NCBI GenBank assembly: GCA_963705835.1
Contig: CAVPLC010000045.1
Span: 1-64,000 of the forward strand
Length of the DNA: 64,000 nucleotides
Source: Palsa-504 sp963705835
GTDB lineage: Bacteria; Actinomycetota; Actinomycetes; Streptosporangiales; Streptosporangiaceae
Reading direction: 5' to 3'
The position numbers and the translations under genes were made by a program. The notes under the pieces are model-generated. The model was given only the letters and a program-made list of their open reading frames with translations, had not been told where the DNA came from and ran no database searches. Below, piece after piece: positions 52,628-61,783 of this stretch (positions within the stretch are counted from its first letter, which is position 1; each line of letters opens with the position of its first letter).

Positions 52628-53911
52628 GTGTGGGGTCGCGATACTCGCGTACTCGCGCCAACGACGGGGGCCGGGGGCGGCGAGCCGGCCGCCACGCCCT
52701 CTGGATGGAACGCCGTGGTCACCATGCCCCGGGTCTGGCTCGCCGCCGGGCTCGTGGTCTGCGCCATGTTCGCGGGCGGGGTATCCCTTTTTAGCACGGA
52801 CCCGCTGCACCGGCTGTGGGGCACCTCGGCCGCGATCGCCTACGCGCTGGCCGCCCTCGCGGTCATGGCCTGGCGGTCACGCGCGACGACCGGGGTGGAC
52901 GTCGCGCTCGGCGTCATGATCTGCGGGGCCATCCTGGTCCCGCTGCTGTGGATGATCTGGACCGGCCACGGGGAGCCCGAGGTCGGCGTGGTGGCGACGT
53001 CGGCCAAGACGCTCATCAAGCACGGGACTCCGTACCGGAGCGCCAAGCTGCTGGCCACCACCACCGATCCCAACGCGTACAACCCCTACCTGCCGCTGAT
53101 GGCCGCGTTCGGCGTGCCGCAGGCGCTGCTCGGCCACGGCCCGCTGACCGATCCCCGGGTCTGGTTCGGCACCGTGTTCCTTGTCGTGTTCGCCTTCGCG
53201 CTGAAGGTCGCGGGGGCCAGGGACAGCGTCCGCTGGGCCCTGCTGCTGACCGCCTCGCCGATCATCGCGTTCGAGCTCGTCGTGGGCGGCACCGACGTGC
53301 CCATGGTCGCGTTCATGTGCCTCGGCTTCGCCCTGCTGTGGCGGCCGGCCCGGTCGAACGCGATCGCCGCGGGGCTGGCCCTGGGCATCGCCTCGTCGAT
53401 GAAGGCCACCGCGTGGCCGGCCCTGGCCGTGGCGTTCGCGCTGCTCTACGTGCGGGACGGCAAGCGCGAGGCCTGGCGGTTCACCGCGATGGCGCTCACC
53501 GTGGTCGCCATCATCGTGGGCCCGTTCGCGGTGCTGCGGCCGGGATCGCTGGTCAAGAACACCATCTTGTTCCCGCTCGGGCTGGCCAGCGTCAAGTCCC
53601 AGGCGGCCAGCCCGCTGCTCGGCCACGTGCTCGCGCAGACCGGCCCCCTCGGCCACACGATCGTGGTGATCCTGCTGGTCGGCTCCGGCCTCGCCATCGC
53701 GGCATCGCTGGTGATCCGCCCGCCCAAGGACGTGCCCGCTGCCACCGTACGCCTGGTCATCGGCCTGTCGGCCATGTTCATCCTCGCGCCCTCGACCCGG
53801 TTCGGATACTTCATCTACCCCGCCGCGATGGTCCTGTGGCTGTACGTCTCCCTCGCCGGCCGCCGCCGCGCCGAGCCCGCCCCGACTGCTCCCGCAGGGG
53901 CGCGGGGGTGA
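52628..53911 (+). CDS. GT87/DUF2029-type polyprenyl-phosphate mannosyltransferase-like membrane protein
   Basis: 427 residues with about ten hydrophobic segments from ~35 on. The extracytoplasmic loop DPNAYNPYLPLMAAFGVPQA and later NAIAAGLALGIASSMKATAW PALAVAF follow the GT-C pattern of DUF2029/GT87 enzymes, which move mannose or arabinose from polyprenyl phosphate to lipoglycans. The catalytic acidic residue in the first loop was not identified with certainty. Start GTG 52628 fits a leaderless promoter; ATG 52721 region is less likely. Confidence 0.68.
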   Translation: MWGRDTRVLAPTTGAGGGEPAATPSGWNAVVTMPRVWLAAGLVVCAMFAGGVSLFSTDPLHRLWGTSAAIAYALAALAVMAWRSRATTGVDVALGVMICGAILVPLLWMIWTGHGEPEVGVVATSAKTLIKHGTPYRSAKLLATTTDPNAYNPYLPLMAAFGVPQALLGHGPLTDPRVWFGTVFLVVFAFALKVAGARDSVRWALLLTASPIIAFELVVGGTDVPMVAFMCLGFALLWRPARSNAIAAGLALGIASSMKATAWPALAVAFALLYVRDGKREAWRFTAMALTVVAIIVGPFAVLRPGSLVKNTILFPLGLASVKSQAASPLLGHVLAQTGPLGHTIVVILLVGSGLAIAASLVIRPPKDVPAATVRLVIGLSAMFILAPSTRFGYFIYPAAMVLWLYVSLAGRRRAEPAPTAPAGARG

Positions 53912-53950
53912 CGGTTAACCACGTCGCGAATCAGGGCCTAGAGTAGGTCC

Positions 53951-56583
53951 GTGCGTCGCGAGCCGCATTCCTCTGAGGTTTCTGAGGTAGACGATGAAAC
54001 CGTGGCGATCCCGGCAGCCGAGCCGGACACCGGCCGGCAGTCTGAGCTGAGCCGCGAGCGCAAGCCTGACCTGGACCACGACCGGTCTGCCGAGCCAAGC
54101 AACGGATCAACACCCGAACCTGAGGCCGAACGGCAGCCTGAACCTACTGCCGACCGGCAGCCCGAGCTCGCCCCCGAGGCTGAGGCCGAACGGCAGCCCG
54201 AGGCCACGCTCGAGCCCGAGACCGCGCAACAGCCCGAGAGCGCCACCCGAGCAACCGCCTGAGCCTGAGCCCGAACGCCAGCCCAAGTCCGAGGCCGCGC
54301 CGCAGCCCGCGCCGCCGCCCAAACCAGAGCCCGCGCCGCAGCCCGGACCGCCCCGTGGCCAGCTGCCCGCCAAGGTGTTCGCCGCGATCACCGTGGTGCC
54401 CGCGATGCTCGCCGCGGCGTGGCTCCTGCCGGGGTTCCCGCTGCTGCTCGCGGGCAGGTTCTTCGCCCCGCCGATGGTCTTCATGTTCGCCCCGCTGGCC
54501 GTGGGCCTGTGCTACTTCGCCCTGCGCCAGCTCCCCGCGACCTGGCCGGGCTTTCGTCCCAGGCCCGCCGGTGCGCCAAAATCCGCCCGCAAGCCCGTGC
54601 CCTGGTGGACGGTGGCCGCCACCGTGGCCGTGGCGGCGGCGTTCGCGGCCTGGCAGATCGCCGAGCACACCCAGCAGATCATCTTCCTGCGCGACCCGGC
54701 CACCTACCTCCAGGTGGGGTACTGGATCGCGCACCACGGCTCGCTGCCCATCACGGGCTCCCCGGACGCCTTCGGCGCCGGCCCGCACACCGGCCTGTCG
54801 TTCGCCAGCGTCAACTACTACCCGCGCGGGTCCGGGATCGTGCCGCAGTTCATGACCGGGATGCCGATCGTGGTGGCCGCGGCGATCTGGCTGGGCGAGG
54901 TCCCGGCCGCGCTGGTCATCACGCCGCTGATCGGCGCGTGCGCGGTGCTGTCGTTCGCCGGCCTGGCCGGGCGCCTGGTCGGGGCCAGGTGGGCGCCTGC
55001 GGCGGCCGCGGTGCTCGCGCTGAGCCTGCCCGAGATCTACACCAGCCGGAGCACGTTCAGCGAGCCGCTGGCCCAGGTGCTGCTGTTCGGCGGCCTGTGC
55101 CTGCTGACCGACGCCCTGATGGTCGCGCGCACCAGCCGCGCCCACCGCGCCGCCCGCGCCAACAGAGCCGAGCGCGCCGAGCACGGCGAGCACGATGAGC
55201 ACGCCGAGCACGGAACGCGCCGCACCGACTGGCCGGGCCAGGACGCCGTGCTGGCCGGGCTGGCGGGCCTGGCCCTCGGGCTGACGGTCCTGGTTCGCCT
55301 CGACGCGCTGAGCGACATCCTCCCGGCCGTCCCGTTCCTCGGCCTGCTCCTCGCGGCGCGGCGGCAGCGGCGCCTGGCCCTGCCGTTCGCCCTCGGCCTG
55401 CTCATCGGGGTGGGGTACGGCCTGGCCGACGGTTACCTGAGGTCCCGCCCGTACCTGGACCTGGAGGCGCCGTCGCTGCGCCCGCTGGCGCTGATCGCCG
55501 CGGCCGTGGCCCTGCTGACGGTGGCCGTCCTGATCATCGCCAGGATCCGGCCCGCGGCGGCCTGGCTCCGCCGCTGGCTCGCGCCGCGCCTGCTGCGCTG
55601 GCTGCCCGCGGCGGCCGCGGCGGTGACCGTGCTCATCTTCGTCGGCTTCGCGATCCGGCCGCTGGTGCAGACGGTGGCCGGGGAGACCGACCCGACGTCG
55701 ATCGCCTACGTCGCCGAGCTGCAAAAGCTCGCCCACCTGCCCATCAACGGGCGGCGGCAGTACTACGAGCAGAGCCTGTACTGGGTGATCTGGTACATCG
55801 GCGTGCCCGCCGTGCTGCTCGGCGCGTTCGGCCTGGCCGTGCTGGCCCGGCGCGGCACCAGGGCCCTGCTCACCTGGAAGGACCCGGACGCGGACGGCCC
55901 GCGTCTGGGCGCTGCCGCTGCTGATCGCGATCTGGGTCATCGTGTCCGTGCTGTGGCGCCCCGCGGTCGCGCCCGACCAGCCCTGGGCGAGCCGGCGCCT
56001 GGTGCCGTTCGTGCTGCCGGGGCTGATCCTCGGCGCGATCTGGGCCTGCGCCTGGCTGAAGGAACGGGCCGGCCTGCTCGGCCGCGCCAAAGGAACGGCA
56101 GCCGCGGTCGCGACCTTCTGCGTGGCCTCGATGGTCATCCCGACCGTGCTGACCACGTTCGACATCACCAGCACGGGCGTGCACGGGATGGCCTTCCGCC
56201 GCATCGGCGGCGGCGAGCAGACCGCGGTCCGCAACCTGTGCGCCGCCATCGGCCCGAACTCCGCCGTCCTCATCCTCGACTCCCTCACCGCGGACCGGTT
56301 CGCCCAGCTGGTCAGGGGCATGTGCGACACGCCAACCGCGACGCTGACCACGGTGACGCCCGCCACGGTCCAGGCCGCGGTGGCCGGCATACAAAGCACC
56401 GGCCGCACCCCGGTGCTGCTGGCCGAGACCGAGGCCGAACTCACCCCGTACGGCGGCGCGCCGCGCGAGGTCGTGAACCTGCTGACCACCCAGGAGGCGC
56501 ACGAGCTCACCTCGCCGCCCACGCGCACCTGGCTCATCCACTACACGGTGTGGATGTCCACCCCGGCCGCGCTGCCCGGCTAA
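53951..56583 (+). CDS. GT-C membrane glycosyltransferase with Pro/Glu/Gln-rich repeat N-terminus, two frameshifts
   Basis: About 876 residues after removing one base near 54242 and one near 55904. Residues 1-~135 are disordered Pro/Glu/Gln-rich repeats (EPEAERQPEP-type, in two frames). A large membrane domain follows (~12 segments), with IFLRDPATYLQVGYWIAHHG in the first outer loop, a GT39/GT-C-like RDP motif, and SRSTFSEPLAQVLLFGGLCL. The end, after the second break, reads WALPLLIAIWVIVSVLWRPA and stops at 56583. It likely uses a polyprenyl-phosphate sugar at the outer membrane face; this is inference. Upstream and downstream are GT87 and a DPM-type GT2. Confidence 0.72.
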
Positions 56584-56609
56584 CCCAGCGAGCACCCCGG
56601 GTAGCGAGG

Positions 56610-56615
56610 TATCCT
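56610..56615 (+). promoter_or_regulatory. Putative -10 element for the DPM-type GT2 gene
   Basis: TATCCT lies 8 bases before GTG 56624; no Shine-Dalgarno is seen, which suggests a leaderless start. Confidence 0.4.
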
Positions 56616-56623
56616 CCCCGGTC

Positions 56624-57544
56624 GTGAGCACTTTCACGTCCGACCAGGGTGCCGAGGCCCCGCACGCGTCGATCGTGCTGCCCTGCTTCAACGAGGAACA
56701 GCACGTGCTCACCGAGGTCGAGCGCATCTGCGGCGCCATGGACAAGAGCGGCATCGCCTACGAGCTGCTCGCCATCGACGACGGCTCGACCGACCAGACC
56801 CTGGCCCGGCTGCGCCGTGCCGAACCGGACTTCCCGAGCCTGCGGGTCGTCCACTTCCCCCGCAACGGCGGCGCGGGAACGGTCAGGAGGATCGGCACCC
56901 AGCAGGCCCGGGGCGACATCGTGGTCTGGACCGACGCCGACATGACCTACCCGAACGAGCGTATCCCCGAGCTCATCGTCATGCTCGACGACGACCCGAC
57001 GGTCGATCAGGTGGTGGGCGCGCGGACCAGCGAGGAAGGCCGGCTGAAGATCGCGCGCGTGCCCGCCAAGTGGTTCGTGCGCAAGCTCGCCGAACGGCTG
57101 GTCAACGCCGAGATCCCGGACCTGAACTCGGGCCTGCGCGCGTTCCGCCGCGAGGTGGCCCGGCCCTACCTGCGGCTGCTGCCGCCCGGCTTCTCCTGCG
57201 TCACCACGATCACGCTGGCGTTCTTGTCCAACGAGCACGAGGTGCGGTACGTCCCGATCGAGTACGCCAAGCGCGCGGGCCGGTCGAAGTTCCACTTCTT
57301 CTCCGACGCGTACCGGTACGTGCTCCAGGTGCTGCGCATGGTGATGTACTTCAACCCGCTGAAGGTACTGATGCCGCCGGCCCTGTTCCTGCTCGGCCTG
57401 GGCGTGGCCAAGGGCATCTACGACCTGGTGGTGCACCCGCTGCACTTCGCCAACGACACGATCCTGATCTTCGTGACCGGGCTGATCCTGGCCTCGCTGG
57501 CCCTGCTGGCCGACCTGATCGTGCGCTCCCGGCCCGACCAATGA
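56624..57544 (+). CDS. Polyprenyl-phosphate mannose/glucose synthase-type GT2
   Basis: 306 residues from GTG 56624. GT2 domain: ASIVLPCFNEEQHVLTEVER, LLAIDDGSTDQTLARLRRAE, the acidic DADMTYPNERIPEL, and NSGLRAFRREVARPYLRLLP. Two C-terminal hydrophobic segments (~245-300) anchor it. DPM1-like proteins load a hexose onto polyprenyl phosphate; that product is what GT-C enzymes such as the two upstream need. Gene order GT87, GT-C, DPM-like, GT4, flippase-like supports one lipid-linked glycan route. Confidence 0.82.
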   Translation: MSTFTSDQGAEAPHASIVLPCFNEEQHVLTEVERICGAMDKSGIAYELLAIDDGSTDQTLARLRRAEPDFPSLRVVHFPRNGGAGTVRRIGTQQARGDIVVWTDADMTYPNERIPELIVMLDDDPTVDQVVGARTSEEGRLKIARVPAKWFVRKLAERLVNAEIPDLNSGLRAFRREVARPYLRLLPPGFSCVTTITLAFLSNEHEVRYVPIEYAKRAGRSKFHFFSDAYRYVLQVLRMVMYFNPLKVLMPPALFLLGLGVAKGIYDLVVHPLHFANDTILIFVTGLILASLALLADLIVRSRPDQ

Positions 57545-57569
57545 GCCCCCGATCAATGAGCAGGGGCAC

Positions 57570-58686
57570 GTGAGGATCGCGCTGGTCGGGCCGGCCCACC
57601 CGTACAAGGGCGGCGGCGCGCGGCACACCACCGAACTCGCGCACCGGCTCGCGGCCGCGGGCCACGACGTCATCATCGAATCCTGGCGGGCCCAGTACCC
57701 CTCGCTGCTCTACCCCGGGCAGCAGACCGTGGACACCCCGGAGGGCTGGCCGTACCCGCGCACCTACCGCAGGCTGGCCTGGTACCGCCCGGACGGCTGG
57801 CTGGCCGCCGGCCGCCGGCTCCGAACGGCCGACCTGGTCATCTTCGCCCTGCTGACCCCGCTCCAGGCGCCCTCGTACGTGTCGGTGCTGACCGCGCTCG
57901 GCCCCAGGCGCCCGCGCACCATGGTGATCTGCCACAACGTGCTGCCGCACGAACGCCGGCCGGCCGACGTGGTGCTGATCAGGACCCTGCTGTCCCGGGT
58001 CGACACGGCGATCGTGCACTCCGCCGAGCAGGCCGCGCAGGCCCGGGACCTGGCCCCGGACGTCCCGATCGTCGTGGCCCGGATGCCGCCGCACCTGCCG
58101 GCCGCGCGCCCGCCCTCCGCCGCCCAGAAAGATCTTTTGTCCGAACGGTCCGGCGGTGCTCGCGTCCACCACATGCCGCCTGCTGTTCTTCGGCATCGTC
58201 CGCCCGTACAAGGGCCTCGACGTGCTGCTGCGCGCGCTGGCCAAGACCCCGGCCCACGTCACGCTGACCGTCGCCGGGGAGTTCTGGGGCGGCACCGCCG
58301 AGACCGAGCAGCTGATCACCGACCTCGGCCTGGCCGGGCGGGTGAGGCTCCGGCCAGGGTACGTGCCCGCCCGGGAGATCCCGGCCCTGTTCGCGGCGGC
58401 GGACGCGCTCGTGCTGCCCTACCGGGAGGCGACCGCCTCACAGAACGTCCTGCTCGCCTTCGCCTTCGGGGTGCCGGTGGTCACCACCACCGCGGGGGCG
58501 CTGGCCGAGGCGGTACACGACGGCGTGGACGGCCTGACCTGCGCCCCGGGCGACGTCGACGACCTGGCCCGCGCGCTGGCCGAGATCAGCGTGCCGGAGA
58601 CGGCCAGGCGGCTGCGCGCCGGGGTCAGGGCCGTGGACCCCGAGCCGTACTGGGCTGCCTACCTGCGCGCGCTGCTGGCTCCCTAG
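57570..58686 (+). CDS. Glycosyltransferase family 4, frameshifted
   Basis: About 372 residues if one base near 58148 is removed. First part: RIALVGPAHPYKGGGARHTT ELAHRL and AIVHSAEQAAQARDLAPDVP (57570 frame). Second part: LASTTCRLLFFGIVRPYKGL, PAREIPALFAAADALVLPYR, ASQNVLLAFAFGVPVVTTT. It has the typical GT4 GT-B fold ending, with the EATASQNV region as its donor-binding loop. It forms a cytoplasmic sugar-transfer step of the local glycan pathway. GTG 57570 is the start; the 3' end overlaps the convergent flippase-like gene by 62 bases. Confidence 0.8.
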
Positions 58687-59605
58687 GTCCGCGCGCCCGG
58701 CCGACGGCCAGCCCGACACCCGCCCACACCAGGTCGCCGACCGTCATGACCACCCGCGAGGCCAGCGCGACGACCAGCGCCGACGCCGACGGCATGACCG
58801 GAGCCAGCACCGCGATCAGGGCCAGCTCGCGCGGCCCGATGCCGCCGGGGAAGAAGATGATGACGAAGCCGACCGCCCAGGCCAGCGCGTAGGCGCCCAG
58901 GGCGAGCGCGAACGCGTCCACGCCCCGCGTCGTGAACCGGCTGATCAGCAGCCAGGCGTGCGCCCCGAAAAAGAGCCAGCCGAGCGCGGTCCAGGCCAGC
59001 GCGCGGGCCATGCCCGGCCGGCTGACCGCCTTCTCCAGCGGCGGCCGGCGCGCCGCCTTCAGCGCCAGGTCGAGGCCGGCCTTGACGATCCCCGGGTACA
59101 GGCAGGCCGCGGCCACCGGGGTGAGGGCCAGCACCCACCAGTAGTGCCGGGCCGCGTGCGCCGAGGTGAGCGGCAGCATGACGCCCGCGGCGACCAGCCC
59201 GACCACGAGCGTGGTGGCCATCGCGACCAGGCTGGCCGTGGCGCTGCGCCGCCGCGGCACGTCGTAGTCGCGGGCCAGCTCGACCTGCGCGGCCACCGCC
59301 CACACCGCGCCCGGCACGTACTTGGCCAGCTGGCCCACGAACATCACCCGGATCGCCACCGGCAACGGCAGCCGCGAGCCCAGGTCGGCGAGCAGCGCCC
59401 GCCAGGCCAGCATCATGCAGCCCAGCCCGGCCAAGGCGCACAGCGCCGCGCCCGCCACGTCGTACCAGGCGAGCTTGCCGAGGGCTGCGTGCACCTGCGT
59501 CCACTGCGAGGCCAGCCCGTACACGGCGAGTCCCGCAGCGGCCGCGACCAGCCCGGCCCGCAGCCACGGGCTTTCCCTGAGGGGGCGGAGGCGGCTATCA
59601 GGCAC
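58625..59605 (-). CDS. Lysylphosphatidylglycerol synthase TM-region/AglD-like (UPF0104) membrane protein
   Basis: 326 residues from GTG 59605. About eight hydrophobic segments: LVAAAAGLAVYGLASQW, GAALCALAGLGCMMLAWRAL, and the family signatures MFVGQLAKYVPGAVWAVAAQ and GFVIIFFPGGIGPRELALIA. The group includes AglD-type and MprF membrane domains and is thought to move or transfer lipid-linked material. The C-terminal Pro/Arg-rich tail runs 62 bases into the convergent GT4 gene and may not be native. Part of the glycan region. Confidence 0.82.
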   Translation of the reverse strand: MPDSRLRPLRESPWLRAGLVAAAAGLAVYGLASQWTQVHAALGKLAWYDVAGAALCALAGLGCMMLAWRALLADLGSRLPLPVAIRVMFVGQLAKYVPGAVWAVAAQVELARDYDVPRRRSATASLVAMATTLVVGLVAAGVMLPLTSAHAARHYWWVLALTPVAAACLYPGIVKAGLDLALKAARRPPLEKAVSRPGMARALAWTALGWLFFGAHAWLLISRFTTRGVDAFALALGAYALAWAVGFVIIFFPGGIGPRELALIAVLAPVMPSASALVVALASRVVMTVGDLVWAGVGLAVGRARGPREPAARAGRQPSTARGPRP

Positions 59606-59725
59606 GCCGCCAGCGTATCCGCGCCCGCCGCCGGTCGCAGCCTCCCACCGATGGCAGGATCTGACCGAAGGTTGGCGATCCTGCCACTCGTCAGGCCGGA
59701 CACCGCCTGGCAGGCTTGAAAGATC

Positions 59726-60697
59726 ATGAGCGTGCAGCAAGCACCATCGTCCGTTCGGCCCAAAGAAAAGACCGAGGTAGCACGGCGGGCCAGTCTCGTC
59801 GCCTGGGTCGCCCTGCTCATCGTGTGGGTCGTCTGGGGCAGCACGTACCTGTCCATCAGGATCGGCGACGAGACGATCCCCCCGCTGGTCCTGGCGGCCG
59901 TCCGCTACCTGATCGCCGGGGCGATCATGTTCCCGTTCGCTTACCGGAAGGCCGCATCCGCGGCGCGCGCCGCCGGGGCGCCGCGTTACTGGCCGCGGCG
60001 TTCGGAGTGGCTGGGCTGCGCGGTGGTCGGCATCCTGCTGCTCGGCGCCAACGGCGCGGTGTGCGTGGGCGAGACGACCGTGCCGTCCGGCCTGGCCGCG
60101 CTGCTCGTCGCCACCGTGCCGCTGTGGCTGCTGGGCGCGGACGCGGTGCTGAACCACGCCCGGCTCGGCCTGGCGCCGATGGCCGGGCTGGCCGTCGGGC
60201 TGGCCGGCGTCGGCCTGCTGTCCGGCCTCGGCGGGGGCAAGGCCGGGGTGTCGGCCTCCGGCGTGGTGATCATCCTGGTCGCGGCGGTGGCCTGGGCGCT
60301 CGGCACGATCATGGCCCGCCGGGTCGCCACGCCGGCCAGCACGGCGCTGACCAGCGCCATGGAACTGCTCATCGGCGGCGTCGTGCTGCTGGTGCTGGCC
60401 GCGGTGACGGGGGAGTTCGGGTCGTTCCGGGTGTCCGCGGTCTCCGACCGGTCCTGGCTCGCGCTCGGCTACCTGATCGTGGTCGGCTCGATCGTGGCGT
60501 TCTCCGCGTACGTGATCGCGGTCCGGATGCTGCCCACCGCGACCGTCGCCACCTACGCCTACGTCAACCCGGTCATCGCCGTGCTGCTCGGCACGCTCAT
60601 CCTTAACGAGCGGCTGACCCTGGGGATGCTGGCCGGCGGCGTGCTCATCGTCGGCGCGGTGGTCCTGGTGGTGCGCCGCAGCCCGCCCGCGCACTGA
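59726..60697 (+). CDS. EamA-family (DMT) transporter
   Basis: 323 residues with ten predicted segments in two EamA repeats: VALLIVWVVWGSTYLSIRIG and LAAVRYLIAGAIMFPFAY in the first, SGVVIILVAAVAWALGTIMA and SIVAFSAYVIAVRMLPTATV ATYAYVNPVIAVLLG in the second. It should export a metabolite or amino acid. It is divergent from the flippase-like gene. The short Lys/Arg-rich lead of ~25 residues contains the CCGTTCGG motif discussed in the findings. Confidence 0.87.
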   Translation: MSVQQAPSSVRPKEKTEVARRASLVAWVALLIVWVVWGSTYLSIRIGDETIPPLVLAAVRYLIAGAIMFPFAYRKAASAARAAGAPRYWPRRSEWLGCAVVGILLLGANGAVCVGETTVPSGLAALLVATVPLWLLGADAVLNHARLGLAPMAGLAVGLAGVGLLSGLGGGKAGVSASGVVIILVAAVAWALGTIMARRVATPASTALTSAMELLIGGVVLLVLAAVTGEFGSFRVSAVSDRSWLALGYLIVVGSIVAFSAYVIAVRMLPTATVATYAYVNPVIAVLLGTLILNERLTLGMLAGGVLIVGAVVLVVRRSPPAH

Positions 60698-60713
60698 GCG
60701 CAACAATAGAGGG

Positions 60714-61397
60714 GTGCCACTGGAGATCACGAGGCTGCACCTGGCCAGCCTGCAGGGCGTCGACGGCCGCCGGTGGCCGGTGCACGGGTTCGTCGTCACC
60801 CACCCCGGCGGCGCGGTGCTGGTCGATACCGGCGTCGGCGGCCCGCAGGAGTGGCTGGACGACTGGCGCGTGGTGAACCGCTCCGTCGCGGACGCGCTCG
60901 CCGACCTGGACATGAGCCCAGCCGACATCGGCCTGGTGATCAACACGCACCTGCACTTCGACCACTGCGGCCAGAACGCGGTGTTCGGGCACGCCCCGTG
61001 CTACGTCCAGCGCGCCGAGCTGGACCGGGCCCGGCGCGAGTCGCCGGAGCTTTACGACTGGCACGGCTTCATGAACGCCCGGTGGGAACTGCTCGACGGC
61101 GACGCCGAGGTGCTGCCGGGCCTGGAGGTGATCGCCACGCCGGGACATACCGCGGGCCACCAGTGCGTGCTGGTCCGTGGCCACGGGGACGACGCGGGCG
61201 ACGCGGACGGCCTGCTCGACGTGCTGATCGGCGACGCGGCCTACACCCCCCGGGTCTACGCCGATCCCGCCAGCGACCGGCTCCCGAACGGTCAGGCCAG
61301 CGACGTCCCGGCCTGGCGCGACTCGGTGCAGCGGATCAAGACGCTCGGCCCGGAACGCGTGCATTTCTGCCATCACACCGACGTCGTGCACCGCTGA
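60714..61397 (+). CDS. Metallo-beta-lactamase-fold hydrolase (AHL-lactonase-like)
   Basis: 227 residues from GTG 60714. HLHFDHCG at ~84-91 is the zinc motif; VIATPGHTAGHQ near 140 and IGDAAYTPRVY supply further ligands, and HFCHHTDVVHR is the end. The layout is that of N-acyl-homoserine-lactone lactonase-type enzymes, but lactonase activity is inferred. A cupin gene follows after 11 bases, probably in the same operon. Confidence 0.82.
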   Translation: MPLEITRLHLASLQGVDGRRWPVHGFVVTHPGGAVLVDTGVGGPQEWLDDWRVVNRSVADALADLDMSPADIGLVINTHLHFDHCGQNAVFGHAPCYVQRAELDRARRESPELYDWHGFMNARWELLDGDAEVLPGLEVIATPGHTAGHQCVLVRGHGDDAGDADGLLDVLIGDAAYTPRVYADPASDRLPNGQASDVPAWRDSVQRIKTLGPERVHFCHHTDVVHR

Positions 61398-61408
61398 CGG
61401 AGGTCGCC

Positions 61409-61744
61409 ATGCGGGTCATCGCGCAGGCCGGGACGTACACGCCACCGGACGGCACCGAGCCCAACCACTGGGTCGTGCACATGAACAGCGACGACCTGAC
61501 CGTGGGCACGTATTCGATCCCGGCGGGCGGCCTGGACGACCAGACCCCGCACACCGAGGACGAGATCTACGTGGTCCAGGCGGGCCGGGCCACGCTGGTG
61601 ACCGGCTCGGGGAGCGCCGAGGTGGGGCCGGGCAGCGTCGTGTTCGTTCCGGCCGCCGAAGCGCACCAGTTCACCGACATCGTCGAGGACCTGGCCCTGC
61701 TGGTCATCTTCGCGCCGCCCTACGAATCACGCAGCGCAGGCTAG
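61409..61744 (+). CDS. Cupin-domain protein
   Basis: 111 residues. Cupin motif 1 PHTEDEIYVVQAGRATLV (the usual first His is present, spacing variant) and motif 2 GPGSVVFVPAAEAHQFTDI. Single-domain cupins bind a metal in a small beta-barrel and act as isomerases or dioxygenases. It is likely co-transcribed with the MBL hydrolase. CGGAGG precedes ATG 61409. An inverted repeat that follows is now split by an IS481-family element. Confidence 0.8.
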   Translation: MRVIAQAGTYTPPDGTEPNHWVVHMNSDDLTVGTYSIPAGGLDDQTPHTEDEIYVVQAGRATLVTGSGSAEVGPGSVVFVPAAEAHQFTDIVEDLALLVIFAPPYESRSAG

Positions 61745-61769
61745 GCCGTCGTCACGATGTGGCGCTGAG

Positions 61770-61783
61770 ACGGTGGTAACCGG
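61770..61783. repeat. Target-site duplication, left copy
   Basis: ACGGTGGTAACCGG, identical to the copy at 63115-63128, directly abuts the left end of the IS481-family element. Confidence 0.85.

Noticed and set aside
50241..52919. An 892-codon plus-strand frame rich in Arg/Gly/Pro
   Set aside because: It is a GC-skew shadow of the DUF5941 and cytidylyltransferase genes, with no family motif.
58625..60946. A 773-codon minus-strand frame covering the flippase-like gene and more
   Set aside because: Only the part after GTG 59605 matches the membrane family; the upstream part is antisense to the EamA transporter and is His/Gly/Arg-rich shadow sequence.
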